Shown here: positions 12,198 to 23,167 of the stretch, piece by piece
Position numbering within the stretch: the first letter of the stretch is position 1
Layout: the number at the start of each line of letters is the position of its first letter
Origin: Rhynchonema sp. JSB1_4
Lineage: Eukaryota > Nematoda > Chromadorea > Monhysterida > Xyalidae
Assembly (NCBI GenBank): GCA_030248065.1
Contig: JASAMV010000664.1
Coordinates: 57,299-121,298 of the forward strand
Length of the DNA stretch: 64,000 bases
Reading direction: 5' to 3'
Notes under the pieces: generated by a model
What the model was told of the DNA's origin: nothing
What the model saw: the letters and a program-made list of their open reading frames with translations, nothing else
Database searches by the model: none
Program-made: the position numbers and the translations under genes

Positions 12198-12830
12198 ATA
12201 ACCTGAATTCAGTCACTTTTAAGTTTAGATAAGACGAGCATAAGCGCAGCGTCTGTACTTCAGTGACAATTTTTGAAGGGAGAGCCAATACTGTACTTTC
12301 GCTGTACATATAAATGGATGCCCCAACAATATGTAAGTACTCGACGGCGTACCAACCCATGAAATTAATTTTTTCGACATCGATCCAAATTTAGTTGCTA
12401 GTAATGTACCCTGCGCAGAGCAAAAGCTAAAATTTTTCAAGTTTCGGCCAGTTTTATCACTCAAGCACCAAGAAAAGGGTCAGGTTTCCAATGAGATGGT
12501 GTAAAAATGCACTTTCGCTGCATACTCAAAGCTAGACAAGATCACCGTAATCTGATAAGATCGTATTAATTTCAAAGCTGCACAGAACCCGATAGCACTA
12601 TTACAATAATTGTGACTCCTTTTACTTTCATTTTTTCGTGGAGAGATAAATTCGGTTATTACTCTTTCGTTGGCCAACTAAGACACTGAATTTATATCCC
12701 ATCAACCAATAACAAGCGGCGATACTTTGATTCAAGTTCCATTTTCTGTTCAAGTTTAAATTTTCGATTTCACAACTTTTTAAATATGCGTTTCAATATT
12801 TTTCGACTGGTCCACTTCTGTTTGTGTCGT
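12198..12830. other. Convergent intergenic spacer
   Basis: AT-rich spacer between two 3' ends. It should hold the 3' UTRs of sorbitol dehydrogenase and the opposing EGF/TM gene. No repeat, gene or conserved RNA recognised. Confidence 0.5.
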
Positions 12831-15800
12831 CTACTTTTTCTTTTTCACAACTTTCTTCTTCTTTCTGACCGCGTATTTCGACAGGAATTTGTTCGCTTCG
12901 ACGCCCGCCTCTTCTTCGTACCCTAGATTTTAAAAAAAGAATAAAAAAGAATTCCTGGTCTCAGTCCCGTTAGACAAACCTTCGACATATTCTGAGGTCG
13001 ATATGCCGGGTTCGTTGCTTCTCGACACGACTCCCTGTTAAAGAAGTCTTATAGAAACGTGCTTTGCAAAAATGTATACCCTGGCAATTCTTTTGGGAGA
13101 AGCTTTTCGACCGCGTTGCCTGATCCGTAAAGCGCATGATGCGTGCACGGGCTATAGCGGTCACGTGACCTCTGTAGCCAGTGGACGCATAACACGCTTT
13201 ACGGATCAGGCAACGCGGTTGAAAAGTTTCTCCCAAAAGAATTGCCAGAGTATACACGTGTATAACTTATTGTTGTAAAGTTTTTGTACAATTAAAAGTG
13301 TGACTAACGGTCGCGGTCACTTCAGCCGGTATCTCATCGTCAAACAGATCGTCCGCACTCTTCTTGTGCGCCGCGTCTGAAATATGCACCTTTTTGGCAA
13401 TTTCTTAGGGTTTTCATTCTCTGGTAACCACAAAGTCAAGATGCCTACGGGTGATATTTTCGAAACGGTGTAAAGCTCAGTTGGGTGTAAAGGCCTAACT
13501 ATACTTCGTTCTCTCAGAGAACAAAGAACAAATTCTCGAGCGCTGATTGGCTGTTGAACATACGTGGACCAATTGGCGCGCGAGAATTTGTTCTTTGTTC
13601 TCTCAGAGAACGAAGTATAGTTAGGCCTTTAAGGTCGGTGGAAAGCTCGGTCGACAGCTCAGTGTGAACTTCGGTGTAAACTTGAAACATTCCACGTTAA
13701 TAACAGGCAATGTTTCACGTTTACACCGAGCTTTCGACCGAACTTTACACCGACCTTTACGCCCAACTGACCTTTACACCGTTTCGAAAATTCCACCCTG
13801 CGTCAAAATAAAGTGTCCATCTTGCTCACCACTTTTACCTTGTCCTTCCACCTCCAGGTATTCGGCCGGTGGCTGAAGTGGGTTGCCGAACTCGTCATAG
13901 CCCTCCCTGAAACCTCTCACACTAATTTTCGCTCTCACCGCAAAAGCTGTTTCCAATTTTAAAAAGTACGCCACCCGTATCCAACGGCTGTGTCCATCAT
14001 CAGTGATTTCTGCTGCGGAAATTGTTGCGCTGTTTTCACGCTGCGACCGTGTTGCTCGGTGCCACGGCCACGACGACCTGTGACAAATTGTAGTATTATA
14101 TTTTGAGTCACACTGTAAAGTAACGGCAGTTATGCAGTGCAATATATACATAGCTAGCAAGCCGTCAAGCTTGGTGTTTTGAATCGAGTGGAATATCGGG
14201 ATTCACTGCCGCCACTAATTTTTCGACCAGTTGTATATAAAAGTTGATTGCCTCCCACGTACCTCTAAACGGAACGACAAGGCCTAAACGCTAACGTGCA
14301 ATTTCGTCATCGTCTTCGTCCCACGGATTCTCGTTTGGTCCCCGCTTGCCTCGACCCGTACCACGACCGTAGGCTGCCCGGGCGCCCCATTCGTCGTCCT
14401 GCAAAAGTTTATGTTTTGATTTTTATTTGTTTACAGAATTTGAATTTGAAAGGGAATGACAAGTTCTATTGAATTCAATACTGCAACAACCAACATCCCA
14501 CAGCTCCCAGAGATCATCGAGCCCAAGCAGTCGACGTGCCTTGCACCATTCGCGATGTTTTTGGGCCTGCCAATGAACTTATTATAGTGATATTTTTGCT
14601 GAAAAAAATTGAAACATCAGCGTGCTTCAACCAACGAGCAGATATTTACGACGTCGCCACATTCCGTACGTGATGGGCAGATAGACGTAGATGAGGAACA
14701 ACAGCAACAACAAACACACAAACAAGGTGGGCGACCAGTACTCAAGCTCATCGCTCAGTGGGCAACGTTTGATGCCTATGATGAACAATATTCTTGTTTC
14801 AGAAAAAGAAACAAAAACTACGAGATTTCCACTAACGATAACAGGTCTTTTTGTTTGGACCCAATTTGTATCCGTACGCGCACAGACACAACGGCTGGGA
14901 GACATTCTTTGGGTCGGGCATGCAGTCTTGGTTGCAACCACCGTTCTTCAGGGCGCAAGGGCTCATGTAGACTGAAGAAGAATGTCTAAGATTTTGATGA
15001 TTTCATCGTGACGATATGTGCAAAAATCCGTGCTCCATGCATATTTTGTCCTGTTGTCTTCAAACACTGGTCAAGGACATCGTCAGTGAGAAGGCACCAG
15101 ATGACTGACCACAGAGTGCAAAGCAGTTGATCTTATTGGTCTCAATACCCTTCGGCTTGTTTCAATCAGTCTCTCAAATGAAACATCAACCACCACCAAC
15201 CGCGACAACGTCCGTCGCCTCCCAGCAGTTCCCATTCTGGACGACAAGCACAAATGTTGTTGCCGCTGTCAGACTGACACAATTGGTCGCATTCTGAAAC
15301 ATCAGTGGGCCGACTAAATTGAAAGACAAATTTAACGATATCCCTGGATCGAAGTGGAGTCATATCGGATCTGGTGATCGGGTCTCGTTTGTGTTGCTTC
15401 ACTTCTTTACCTCATGCAATGATGTTGGGACCTCTACTGATGCCATTGATTTTTATTGGCGTAAAAGTTCTTCATATGCGGTCTGGCAACAAGTTTTACG
15501 TAATTTTTCTAAATTTAGTGGCAACAACCTTTTATATTTTAATATGCAAAACTCATGTAACCCAAGTCAAGACCGGATCAATCACCCCAAGTTCGGTACG
15601 TGCCGCGGTCTCACATACCCCCGTTGTTAATGCCTCCCTGATTGCACGCTTTCGTTGGGAGCGTAATCCATTCCCTTTGCATCCAAGTCGGGGCCCACTT
15701 CACCGGCGTCGGGTTCGACTCCCATTGGGCGTGCGGATATTGGACGTAGTGGTCGGGGTCGACTGCATAATCAGGCCCCAGCACCATTTCGAAGCAGCCG

Positions 15801-15841
15801 TGCAACAGCAGCACAAACGAAACGGTGTGGAATGGTGTCAT
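12831..15841 (-). CDS. EGF-like type I membrane protein, paralogue A of a tandem pair (unrecognised family)
   Basis: Exons in coding order: 15841-15619, 15293-15201, 14971-14837, 14775-14632, 14577-14495, 14398-14325, 13906-13839, 13376-13321, 13034-12980, 12922-12831. A signal peptide (MTPFHTVSFVLLLHGCF) precedes a domain with YVQYPHAQWE and a Trp-rich PTWMQREW motif ending CNQGGINNGG. An EGF-like module follows (ECDQLCQ, CACRPEW, GRCR), then a full six-Cys EGF (CALKNGGCNQDC, CLCAYGYKLG, KTC). Next come KRC and one TM helix with a leucine run (FVCLLLLLFLIYVYL), MWRRR, and a charged cytoplasmic tail ending in a Lys run. The exon at 14398-14325 stays open past its donor to a stop at 14290-14293 (DEDDDEIAR), so a shorter isoform is possible. 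Function unknown; likely surface receptor or adhesion protein. Confidence 0.8.
13073..13255. mobile_element. Foldback MITE, family E, copy 1
   Basis: GTATACCCTGGCAATTCTTT on the left pairs with AAAGAATTGCCAGAGTATAC on the right. Inner arms share CAACGCGGT and TTTACGGATCAGGCAACGCG. The centre has GGTCACGTGACC. It lies in an intron of paralogue A. A second copy lies at 16276. Confidence 0.88.
13449..13799. mobile_element. Foldback element F, interrupted by a second foldback
   Basis: The left arm TTTTCGAAACGGTGTAAAG and right arm CTTTACACCGTTTCGAAAA are inverted. The GGTGTAAAG unit recurs in both arms. Near the middle the arms carry GAAACATTCC and GCAATGTTTCAC. The left arm is split at 13491 by another foldback. 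Confidence 0.82.
13491..13628. mobile_element. Short foldback G nested in F
   Basis: Nearly perfect arms AGGCCTAACTATACTTCGTT and its reverse complement, extended by CTCTCAGAGAACAAAGAACA. The loop is about 50 bp. It interrupts the left arm of the surrounding foldback, so it inserted later. Confidence 0.85.
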
Positions 15842-16551
15842 CAAGATATCTTTATGGGTTGTTGGCTTGTCTAGTCTGGTTTTGGTTCTATAATTTTCAC
15901 TGGGTTTGTAAAAAAATGACATTAGAATTTCTTGAAGTTTCAATCCAACAGCGTGATGACGTGGTTGACACGCCGGAAGAAATGGAAAAATGTATTTTCA
16001 ACGCTTCACCAATTTTATCCGTCAAGTATGATTCAATCTGTAGTGGGTTACCATTTTAGTTTTGATCAATCAGTGGGTTATCAGGCGTTCCACAAACGTA
16101 AATCATCACAGAAGCAGCTTGCATTATAAATTGCTAATAGCAATAACAGTGCGAGGGCAGTGGTTTGGTACTAAAAGCACAAGAGAAGATTTCCGTGTTC
16201 TATGTGTTCAAGTTGACCTGGGCTCGATGACAAATTTTCCTCAAAAACGGAATCAAGGATCAAATCCAGATCAAATGTATACTCTGACAATAGCTTTGGG
16301 AGAAACTTTTCAAACGCGATGCCTGATCCGCAAAGCTGATTATGCGTGTATTAGCTGCAGCGGTCACGTGACTGCCAATCACTCAACACACAAGTCTAAC
16401 GTAGTGATTTGCGAATTGCTACGAAACTCAGCTGGCTGAGCGAGCTGCGTGTGCTTTACGGATCAGGCAACGCGTTTGAAAAGTTTCTCCCAAAAGTATT
16501 GTCAGAGTACACAATTCGAGGAATCTACAATATTGAGAAATACAACAATAT
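15842..16551. other. Intergenic region between EGF/TM paralogues A and B
   Basis: Should contain the promoter of paralogue A and the 3' UTR of paralogue B. Apart from the family E foldback, no gene or repeat recognised. Confidence 0.5.
16276..16512. mobile_element. Foldback MITE, family E, copy 2
   Basis: Same ends and arms as the copy at 13073 (GTATACTCTGACAATAGCTT left, GTCAGAGTACAC right; TTTACGGATCAGGCAACGCG inner arm; central GGTCACGTGACTG). It lies between the two EGF/TM paralogues. Its central region has an extra ~60 bp. Confidence 0.85.
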
Positions 16552-19500
16552 TCAGTCCTGGTCATCTTGCAGTAGTCTGGTCTTGTTCGGTTTGTTCTTC
16601 AGCGTTCGCTCAACGTTGTCGGCGTGTTCTTTGTTGAAGTATTTGTCAATGAACACTTTGTTGTACAACGACATACCGTCACCAGCTGGTGTCTCTGCAC
16701 TCGCTGTCGCCGTCGCACCGTGTTCAACACTGCCGCCTGGAGCACCCGAGGCCTGAAACATCATCATTGAGACGCTATCATCGATTTAGTGATCGATCTC
16801 GTCCGGTCTTGTCTTGGTCACGCACGCTGCATGTATGTACAGTACACTGTATATGTACATTCGTACTGCCGGCATAATGTGATATTCGTTATGCATTTTT
16901 GCACTGATACGGGATTACGATTTATCCCTTGTGGCTTGTAACTTCTATGCTTACTGCAAAAATAAAATGAATGAATGACAACTTGCAGTCACGATAGAGT
17001 ACTTCGAAATTTACTAATGCCCTGTACGTCAAAAGCCAGGTTAACAGCAAAGCTGTTCCCAGGTAGCTGAGAAACAAGGACATGATAACAAAGTGGGCAT
17101 GATAATAAAGCTGCTTCCGCAGTTACACCACTGACGATGACCCGGTGCATCATACATAAGTCTATAGCAAGCCGATGAACCCCACTTGTTATTCTCACTT
17201 TTCCACAAGGGGCAGGGATCATCAACACAAAAGGGCATGATAACAAAGGACCGTCCCACTGAATCATACGGCACGAACGACACGTTACGCAATAATAAAA
17301 CATCATTCGAATTGGGTGATGTTTCACAAACACTAACGGATGGCGTTGGGTCCATTTTGGCAGCGAGATCACTTTCCGTTTTCACCGGTCGCACTGGCAT
17401 CGATGGTTTCGGCTTTTTCCTGATGGCATAACGCGACAGGAACTTGTCCGGTTTCACGTCCGCCTCTTCTCCAAAACCTACGGAGCAGGAAAATTAAAAA
17501 CAGCTGTCGATTATTTTGCTCTTTGGCGTTTTTTTGGTTTAAAAGCGATTTACTGTTGCTAATTATGTTTATCGACCAGCGTAAAAGTTGTTTTTGAAAC
17601 CTGGGAACCAACATTTTTAGTGACCTAAATTAATGTGCTGTAAACGTAAAGTAAATCTCGAGATATCACAAAAAAGTGGCGCGACCAAGTCGATTTAAGC
17701 AACAAGTTGAAGGCCAAGGCTCTCATCTCAATCCGCACTTTAACCGAACAAACTGTGCCCACCTTCAACGTAATCGGATGTTGATATTCCAGCAGCCAAT
17801 CCACTTTTGGGGCCCTGAAATGAGAACAACGACTGATGAATGAAAAGTGCACCTTAATGACATGCAATGACCACTAAGCGTACAGAGACCACAGAGAATA
17901 CAAACCGTGGTAGACGATTCTCCCATGATCACCTCAAAGTCATCCGTAAATATGTCGTCGGACTTTTCCCATGCTGATGAACCTAATTGGGAATAAATAA
18001 CATTTGACAAAGCACATAGTGGTTGCTGCGCCGTCAAATATTGGTAGAAACAAGCGCGATACTCACTTGGGCCAATCGGTGATTTGCGTTTCTCGGCATC
18101 TGCATAACGAACGTGGTGTTTTCAACAACTTAAAAGGTCGCTGAACTTACTTTTAAAGCCATAAATGCGGTTCATTCACCTTTCCCGAATTCAGGCATGT
18201 GGTGATGCGACACGTATTCGACCACGTCTTCACTGCCCTCGCTCGATTCTTGAGCTTCTGGTTCGGTTGTTGTTGCTGAAAAAATCCATTGAAGACGGCA
18301 TGACACATCGAATTATGGATTCGTAGATGGAGGAGGAGTTTGTCAAACCCTTTGGCCTGTTTGTCGTAAGTTTGACGAACCAAAGTTGTTCTCCCCCACA
18401 CCTGATGAACAGCTCGGTCAAAATTAGTGCGCCACTTCATTATGGACCCGTTTCTATATTTCCACCTCAGCCCAACAGAAAACCGGTGTCACACAATCAA
18501 ACGTTGTATCAACTCACCAGGCGTCTCAATCTGCTTCAGGGCCCATGGATCCTCATACGGTCCCCTGTTACCCTGACCCTTTCGACCCTTGCCATCACCA
18601 TACGCTGCCCGCGCGCCCCATTCGTCGTCCTAAAAGTCAGCGTTGGTGTATTTCGGTTTATGAAGACCCAATGGTAGCCAAGCCACCAACATCCCACAGC
18701 TCCCAGAGATCATCGAGCCCAAGCAGTCGACGTGCCTTGCACCATTCGCGATGTTTTTGGGCCTGCCAATGAACTTATTAGTGATATTTTTGCTGTAAAA
18801 ATTGAAACATCAGCGTGCTTCAACCAACGAGCAGATATTTACGACGTCGCCACATTCCGTATGTGATGGGCAGATAGACGTAGATGAGGAACAACAGCAA
18901 CAACAAACATACAAACAAGGTGGGCGACCAGTACTCAAGCTCGTCTCTAACAGGACAACGTTTGATGACTGAAATGTCATGAATGAACGACCATTTTTGG
19001 AAGAGAAATTATTCAAGGAGCAGAACCCAAACTCGTTACTAACGATAACAGGTCTTTTTGTTTGGACCCAATTTGTATCCGTACACGCACAGACACAACG
19101 GCTGGGAGACATTCTTTGGGTCGGGCATGCAGTCTTGGTTGCAACCACCATTCTTTAGCACACATGGATTGATTTGAACTGAGATTTTATTGGAAAGTAT
19201 TTTATGCGGCGATATCATCACTTCAACCAATACCATACTCTACAAGTTATTTCCGATGGTTTGCACTTGCAGGCAAACGACGCATTTAGTGAAACATCAC
19301 CAACCTCGACACCGTCCGCTATGCACCAGCTGCCAATCAGTGCGGCAGTCGCAAACGTTTTCATCATGTGCACTCGTGCACAACTGGTCGCATTCTAAAC
19401 AGAAAATGGGGTTACATTGAGCTTCAATGCACCTTCTGAAGTGAGTTCACGTGGCCATGACCACAGCAATGACGATTACCTGGTGCACCGCCCTATTGTA

Positions 19501-19795
19501 AACAGAACACAGGTCGAAATGAGCCAAAAAGAACACAAGTTCACCGCACAATTCACATTGTTGACTTACCTCCGTTGTTTATACCTCCCTGGTTACAAAG
19601 CTTCTTTGGCTCGGTGATCGTTTCCGATTCCATCCAAGTCGGAGGCCACTCTTTTGGTGTTGGGTCTGCTTCCCACCGGGCGTCTGAATATTGGACGTAG
19701 TCTTCTGGATCGACCGCTTTATCCGGCGCCAGCACCGCCTTGAAGCAGCAGTGCAACAGCAGCACACACAAAGCAATGGGTGTTGTTGGCATCAT
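16552..19795 (-). CDS. EGF-like type I membrane protein, paralogue B of a tandem pair (unrecognised family)
   Basis: Exons in coding order: 19795-19570, 19394-19305, 19178-19044, 18968-18825, 18773-18691, 18629-18518, 18275-18180, 18099-18067, 17982-17906, 17814-17763, 17477-17338, 16752-16552. The start is MMPTTPIALCVLLLHCCF (signal peptide). The order matches paralogue A: YVQYSDARWE, PTWMESE, CNQGGINNGG, EGF-like ECDQLCT..., full EGF (CVLKNGGCNQDC, CLCVYGYKLG), KRC, an almost identical TM helix, WRRRKYLLV, DDEWGARAAYG. The tail diverges more but keeps GISTSDYVEG and KFLSRYAIRKK. B has an extra last exon ending KTRLLQDDQD that A lacks. The exon encoding EGF 2 and those around the TM helix are near identical in DNA to A, suggesting recent duplication or gene conversion. 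Function unknown. Confidence 0.8.
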
Positions 19796-20489
19796 GAAGG
19801 TGGCTCGGCCAATGTTGCTTGAAATAAATCTCCGAACTTGATACAGTAAGAGATGAAGCACAGAAAAGTGTGAAGTCATGAAAGTAATCTTAAGCGAAAG
19901 GAAAAACAAAGGTCGCGGGATACTGTAGTGAGTGGGTAGCACGTTTCTGTTGGGTTACTGTAAGTGTATAATACCACTGTTGTGGATTTGACCTCCCAAT
20001 GCATACGCATGATCATCCAGAGGCCATTAATTTCTTTGGGAATTTTGGCAAGTTTGGGAATTTTGGGCGACAATGCTTAAGGGTAGGGGGTAATCGCGGG
20101 TGATGTCAAAAAATGTGATCACCCTGGTGGTAAGGTTTACAGGGTGTCTCACAATTTAAACGCTTGATTCATACCTTTGGGAATTTTGGTAGAAGCACCG
20201 CCCGGCTTGTGTGGGTTACGGTAGGCACATTTTACACGCTTTGTGTGTGTTAAGGCCTACCAATGTGCATGTGATTGCTACGTCAGTCGCGTTTGTTGGT
20301 CAGTCTGTCGCGTTTGTCAATGTGTATGTAATTGTTATGTCAGCCATCTGTGTCAGTCAGTTTATCGTTTGTGAATACTTGTGCTTATTGTTGTTAGCCT
20401 CTTTTGTGAGTTTCAGTTTTGCTGCTTACTTATTTCCTGTTGCTGTGCATTTATGTTTGCACGTTATGTGTTGTTCGAGCGGTCGCACA

Positions 20490-20967
20490 ATGAAAAATTT
20501 TTCGCAATGAACATTCGATTCACTGTTGCACGGAGTGAAGGCAGGAGGAACAACAGCAACCAACAATTGCAACAGGCTTGCCAACAACAAAAACAACAAA
20601 AACAACATGAACAAACAATAAAGTCATATGATCTAATTGATGGCGTAACATTACTGGTTGCAATTTTATGATGCAGTGTAATGTTATGTCAATCGCACTT
20701 ATGTAAATAAACATAACATAAACTATTTTTCACAAAATTTTTGGCAACGAACATTCGATTCGCCATTGGACGGAGTGAAAGCTGGAGGAACAACAGCAAC
20801 CAGCAATTGCAACATGTTTGCCAACAACAAAAACAACATGAACAAACAAGTAAGTGATGTGATCTAATTGATGGCGTGACATTACCCGTCGCAATTTTAT
20901 AATGCAGTGTACTGCTATGTCAATCGCATTTATGTAAATAAACATAACATAAACTATTTTTCACAGT
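20490..20967 (+). repeat. Tandem duplication of a ~237-bp unit
   Basis: Units at about 20490-20729 and 20730-20967 share AACATTCGATTC, AACAACAGCAACCA, TGCCAACAACAAAAACAAC, ATGATCTAATTGATGGCGT-like and ATAAACATAACATAAACTAT blocks. Rich in CAA. It lies inside the 46-bp-TIR segment. No coding function apparent. Confidence 0.8.
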
Positions 20968-21165
20968 TTAACCTCCTCGTTAGGTTCACGAACTGGTGGC
21001 AGAAAGATATGTGTGAACCGTTAGTCACAAAGCGTTGGACTAGTGTTAGTGAACTTCATCGCCAAATGAAAAATGGGTAAATGGAATCATCGACAAGAAG
21101 GAAATAGCCTCAAGCAAAAAAAGGACAATGGAAATGAGAAAAGGACAATAAGAGCATCAAGAAAG

Positions 21166-22305
21166 CTATTCATCGGTCGTCGCACTCGTCGCCCCGATTG
21201 GTTCGTACTCTTTGAGGTATGTCAGGTAGTCGCACCCCAGAAATCGGTATAGTTCCGTCCTGACGAGGACACGGTGGTTGTGTCTTTGCATTTCGCCAAT
21301 GTACCGTTTCGTCGACCTGTTGATCATGACCCATGGTGGACCAACGTCGTCCTCCGAGTGCACGTGGATGTACGGATGCCTGCAGCTGAGTGTGGCACAT
21401 TGATGACTGTTATATTGGTTTACCCTGGTTTGTGTGTGTGTTTACTTTTTGAAACGAGACTAGATAATAGTGCAAGTTAACCGTTTGAATAGGCATGCGT
21501 GGTCGAAGTGGACGAATTGTAGGCAAAACGTGCGAGTCCCGCCTTCCGCAATGCCCGTTTCATGCGTGACAAAGAACCATCGTCGTCCACGTTTTGGAAG
21601 TTCGTGTGGCAGGATGGGTTTCTGCAAAAGAAAGTACGGATTTTACCGTAACTTATTTTTATGACAGTTACAAATTATAAACATTGGTGAAAACCAAAGT
21701 ATCACCTTGCTGTCTGGTAGTCGAATTATGATGATTTGCATAAACGGCGTTCCGACAGCCTAAACACACAAGTTGCGCATCTATATCACTTACGAACACA
21801 TACATTACACTAAGATTACTTACGGAAATTATGTTAACATACTTAACTGACAAAATAATGTACATCAACATATAAATAAAATGAACAACAGTAAAACACC
21901 TGCAGTATGCGAAGAACGATAATGTACCCGCCGAGAGCGAATACGTGAGTCAAATTAACGGCAGGGACAATATTCGGGGGCTCGGGAGGATCGGGAGGTG
22001 GTTGATCCATCAGAGAGTTTTTTACTTTACCAATGCAGTAGAGAAGTATGATCAACTGCTTCTTCTTCTCATGGTTTGGGTGATTCGTACAAAATCATAC
22101 AAAGGGGATAAGAGCAAGGACGCAAATCAAAACTAGTGCCACGCACAGAAATTGCACAATTGCTGCTAAATAGTCGTTAATCATTGCCCTGAATGCTTCC
22201 CCAACATTTGTCCTCAACGGCCCCACATAAAAAGTAACGACCATGCAAGAACTGCAAGCAACCACACCAATCAAACATCCCGCTGTGACGCGCCAAATGA
22301 GACAC
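21166..22305 (-). CDS. Putative multi-exon membrane protein (unrecognised), inside the TIR-bounded segment
   Basis: Candidate exons in coding order: 22305-22101, 22055-21900, 21621-21482, 21385-21166, with GT-AG boundaries and compatible phases. The first encodes two hydrophobic segments (around AGCLIGVVACSSCMVV and LCVALVLICVLALIPF). The second encodes a Pro-rich MDQPPPDPPEPP loop and another hydrophobic segment (FALGGYIIVLRIL). The last two encode a soluble basic/aromatic region with CRHPYIHVHSEDD and LYRFLGCDYLTYLKEYEP before the stop. An upstream hydrophobic piece (RFFIIYIAPIVV, ~22470-22500) may be a further exon. I do not recognise the family. Codon-level coherence across four exons suggests a gene, but exon structure is tentative and could be degenerate element sequence. 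Confidence 0.45.
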
Positions 22306-22734
22306 CTGCACGCGGAAACAAGCGCAGATATCAATGTCCTTCCTTTGCCCGAATGGTGGGTGCAACCACAACAACAACTTATTGCCCATAAATGTCACAG
22401 GCCATATCAACCTCTTACATATACAAACCGTTATGTCCAATTACTAGTCACATTACCTGCGACAACGATAGGCGCAATGTAAATAATAAAAAAGCGACAA
22501 AGTGTACCCTTATGTTAACGTTAAACAAATAAAATTCCATACGAGAAAACTAGCCACACGGTTACACAGTGCGCCGGTTCGCCCAAACAGATTAGGAAGC
22601 GTTCACCCAAAGAGCCGTAAGTAACGGTTGCAAATAAGTGCTCCCAAAGTATTCAATTTTCCCACACACCCTGTACCTTTTCCCAAAATTCCCAAACTTG
22701 CCAACATTCCCAAAGAAATTAATGGCCATCCAGA

Positions 22735-23167
22735 ACGTTAAGGTCATGAGCTTCATATGTAACGAGTACTACGGTTGTCCATAGTTTAGTTACTGCAAGT
22801 TCTAGAACTTCAATTTGGAAAACCTGCTCAAACTACGTCGTGCATTGATTTCTAACAGCACAAAAATCTATCGAAATCATATCCTTATTTTATTATTTTA
22901 TCCTGATTAGCATGGCGCGTTAAATATTAGTCCAGGTCAATTTCATCACCTCAATGTTAGTCATAATATCACCGTTTTTCATCTACATTACAAGAATCCT
23001 TCGTCATGTGCATATTGCGATACAATCTAAAATCGTGCGATCAAAAAACATGTTCCTATTGCTCATTCTCCTCATTCACGTAAAATAATTATCATTGCTC
23101 AATTACGGTAAACTGCCTAAAGTACTTCATTATAATCAACATTATTGCGCCATTTATAGCCCGATGA
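22735..23167. other. Spacer upstream of the TIR segment and downstream of the mucin-like gene
   Basis: AT-rich. Expected to hold the 3' UTR of the mucin-like gene. Nothing else recognised. Confidence 0.4.

Larger units (their letters stand above)
20022..22726. mobile_element. 2.7-kb segment with 46-bp terminal inverted repeats and 8-bp target duplication
   Basis: Starts GGCCATTAATTTCTTTGGGA and ends with the inverse of GCCATTAATTTCTTTGGGAA. The inverted similarity continues through GGCAAGTTTGGGAATTTTGGG (left 20048-20068). Flanked by exact CATCCAGA at 20014-20021 and 22727-22734. An imperfect ~237-bp tandem repeat and putative membrane-protein exons lie inside. No transposase was recognised, so it is a non-autonomous transposon carrying host-like exons or an unknown autonomous element. 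Confidence 0.75.

Noticed and set aside
15319..15874. Plus-strand ORFs over the EGF/TM gene A 5' exons
   Set aside because: Shadows; the minus strand carries signal peptide, EGF cysteines and valid splice sites.
20211..20510. 99-codon hydrophobic plus-strand ORF
   Set aside because: Low-complexity Val/Cys/Leu translation of T-rich DNA within the TIR segment; no splice partners.
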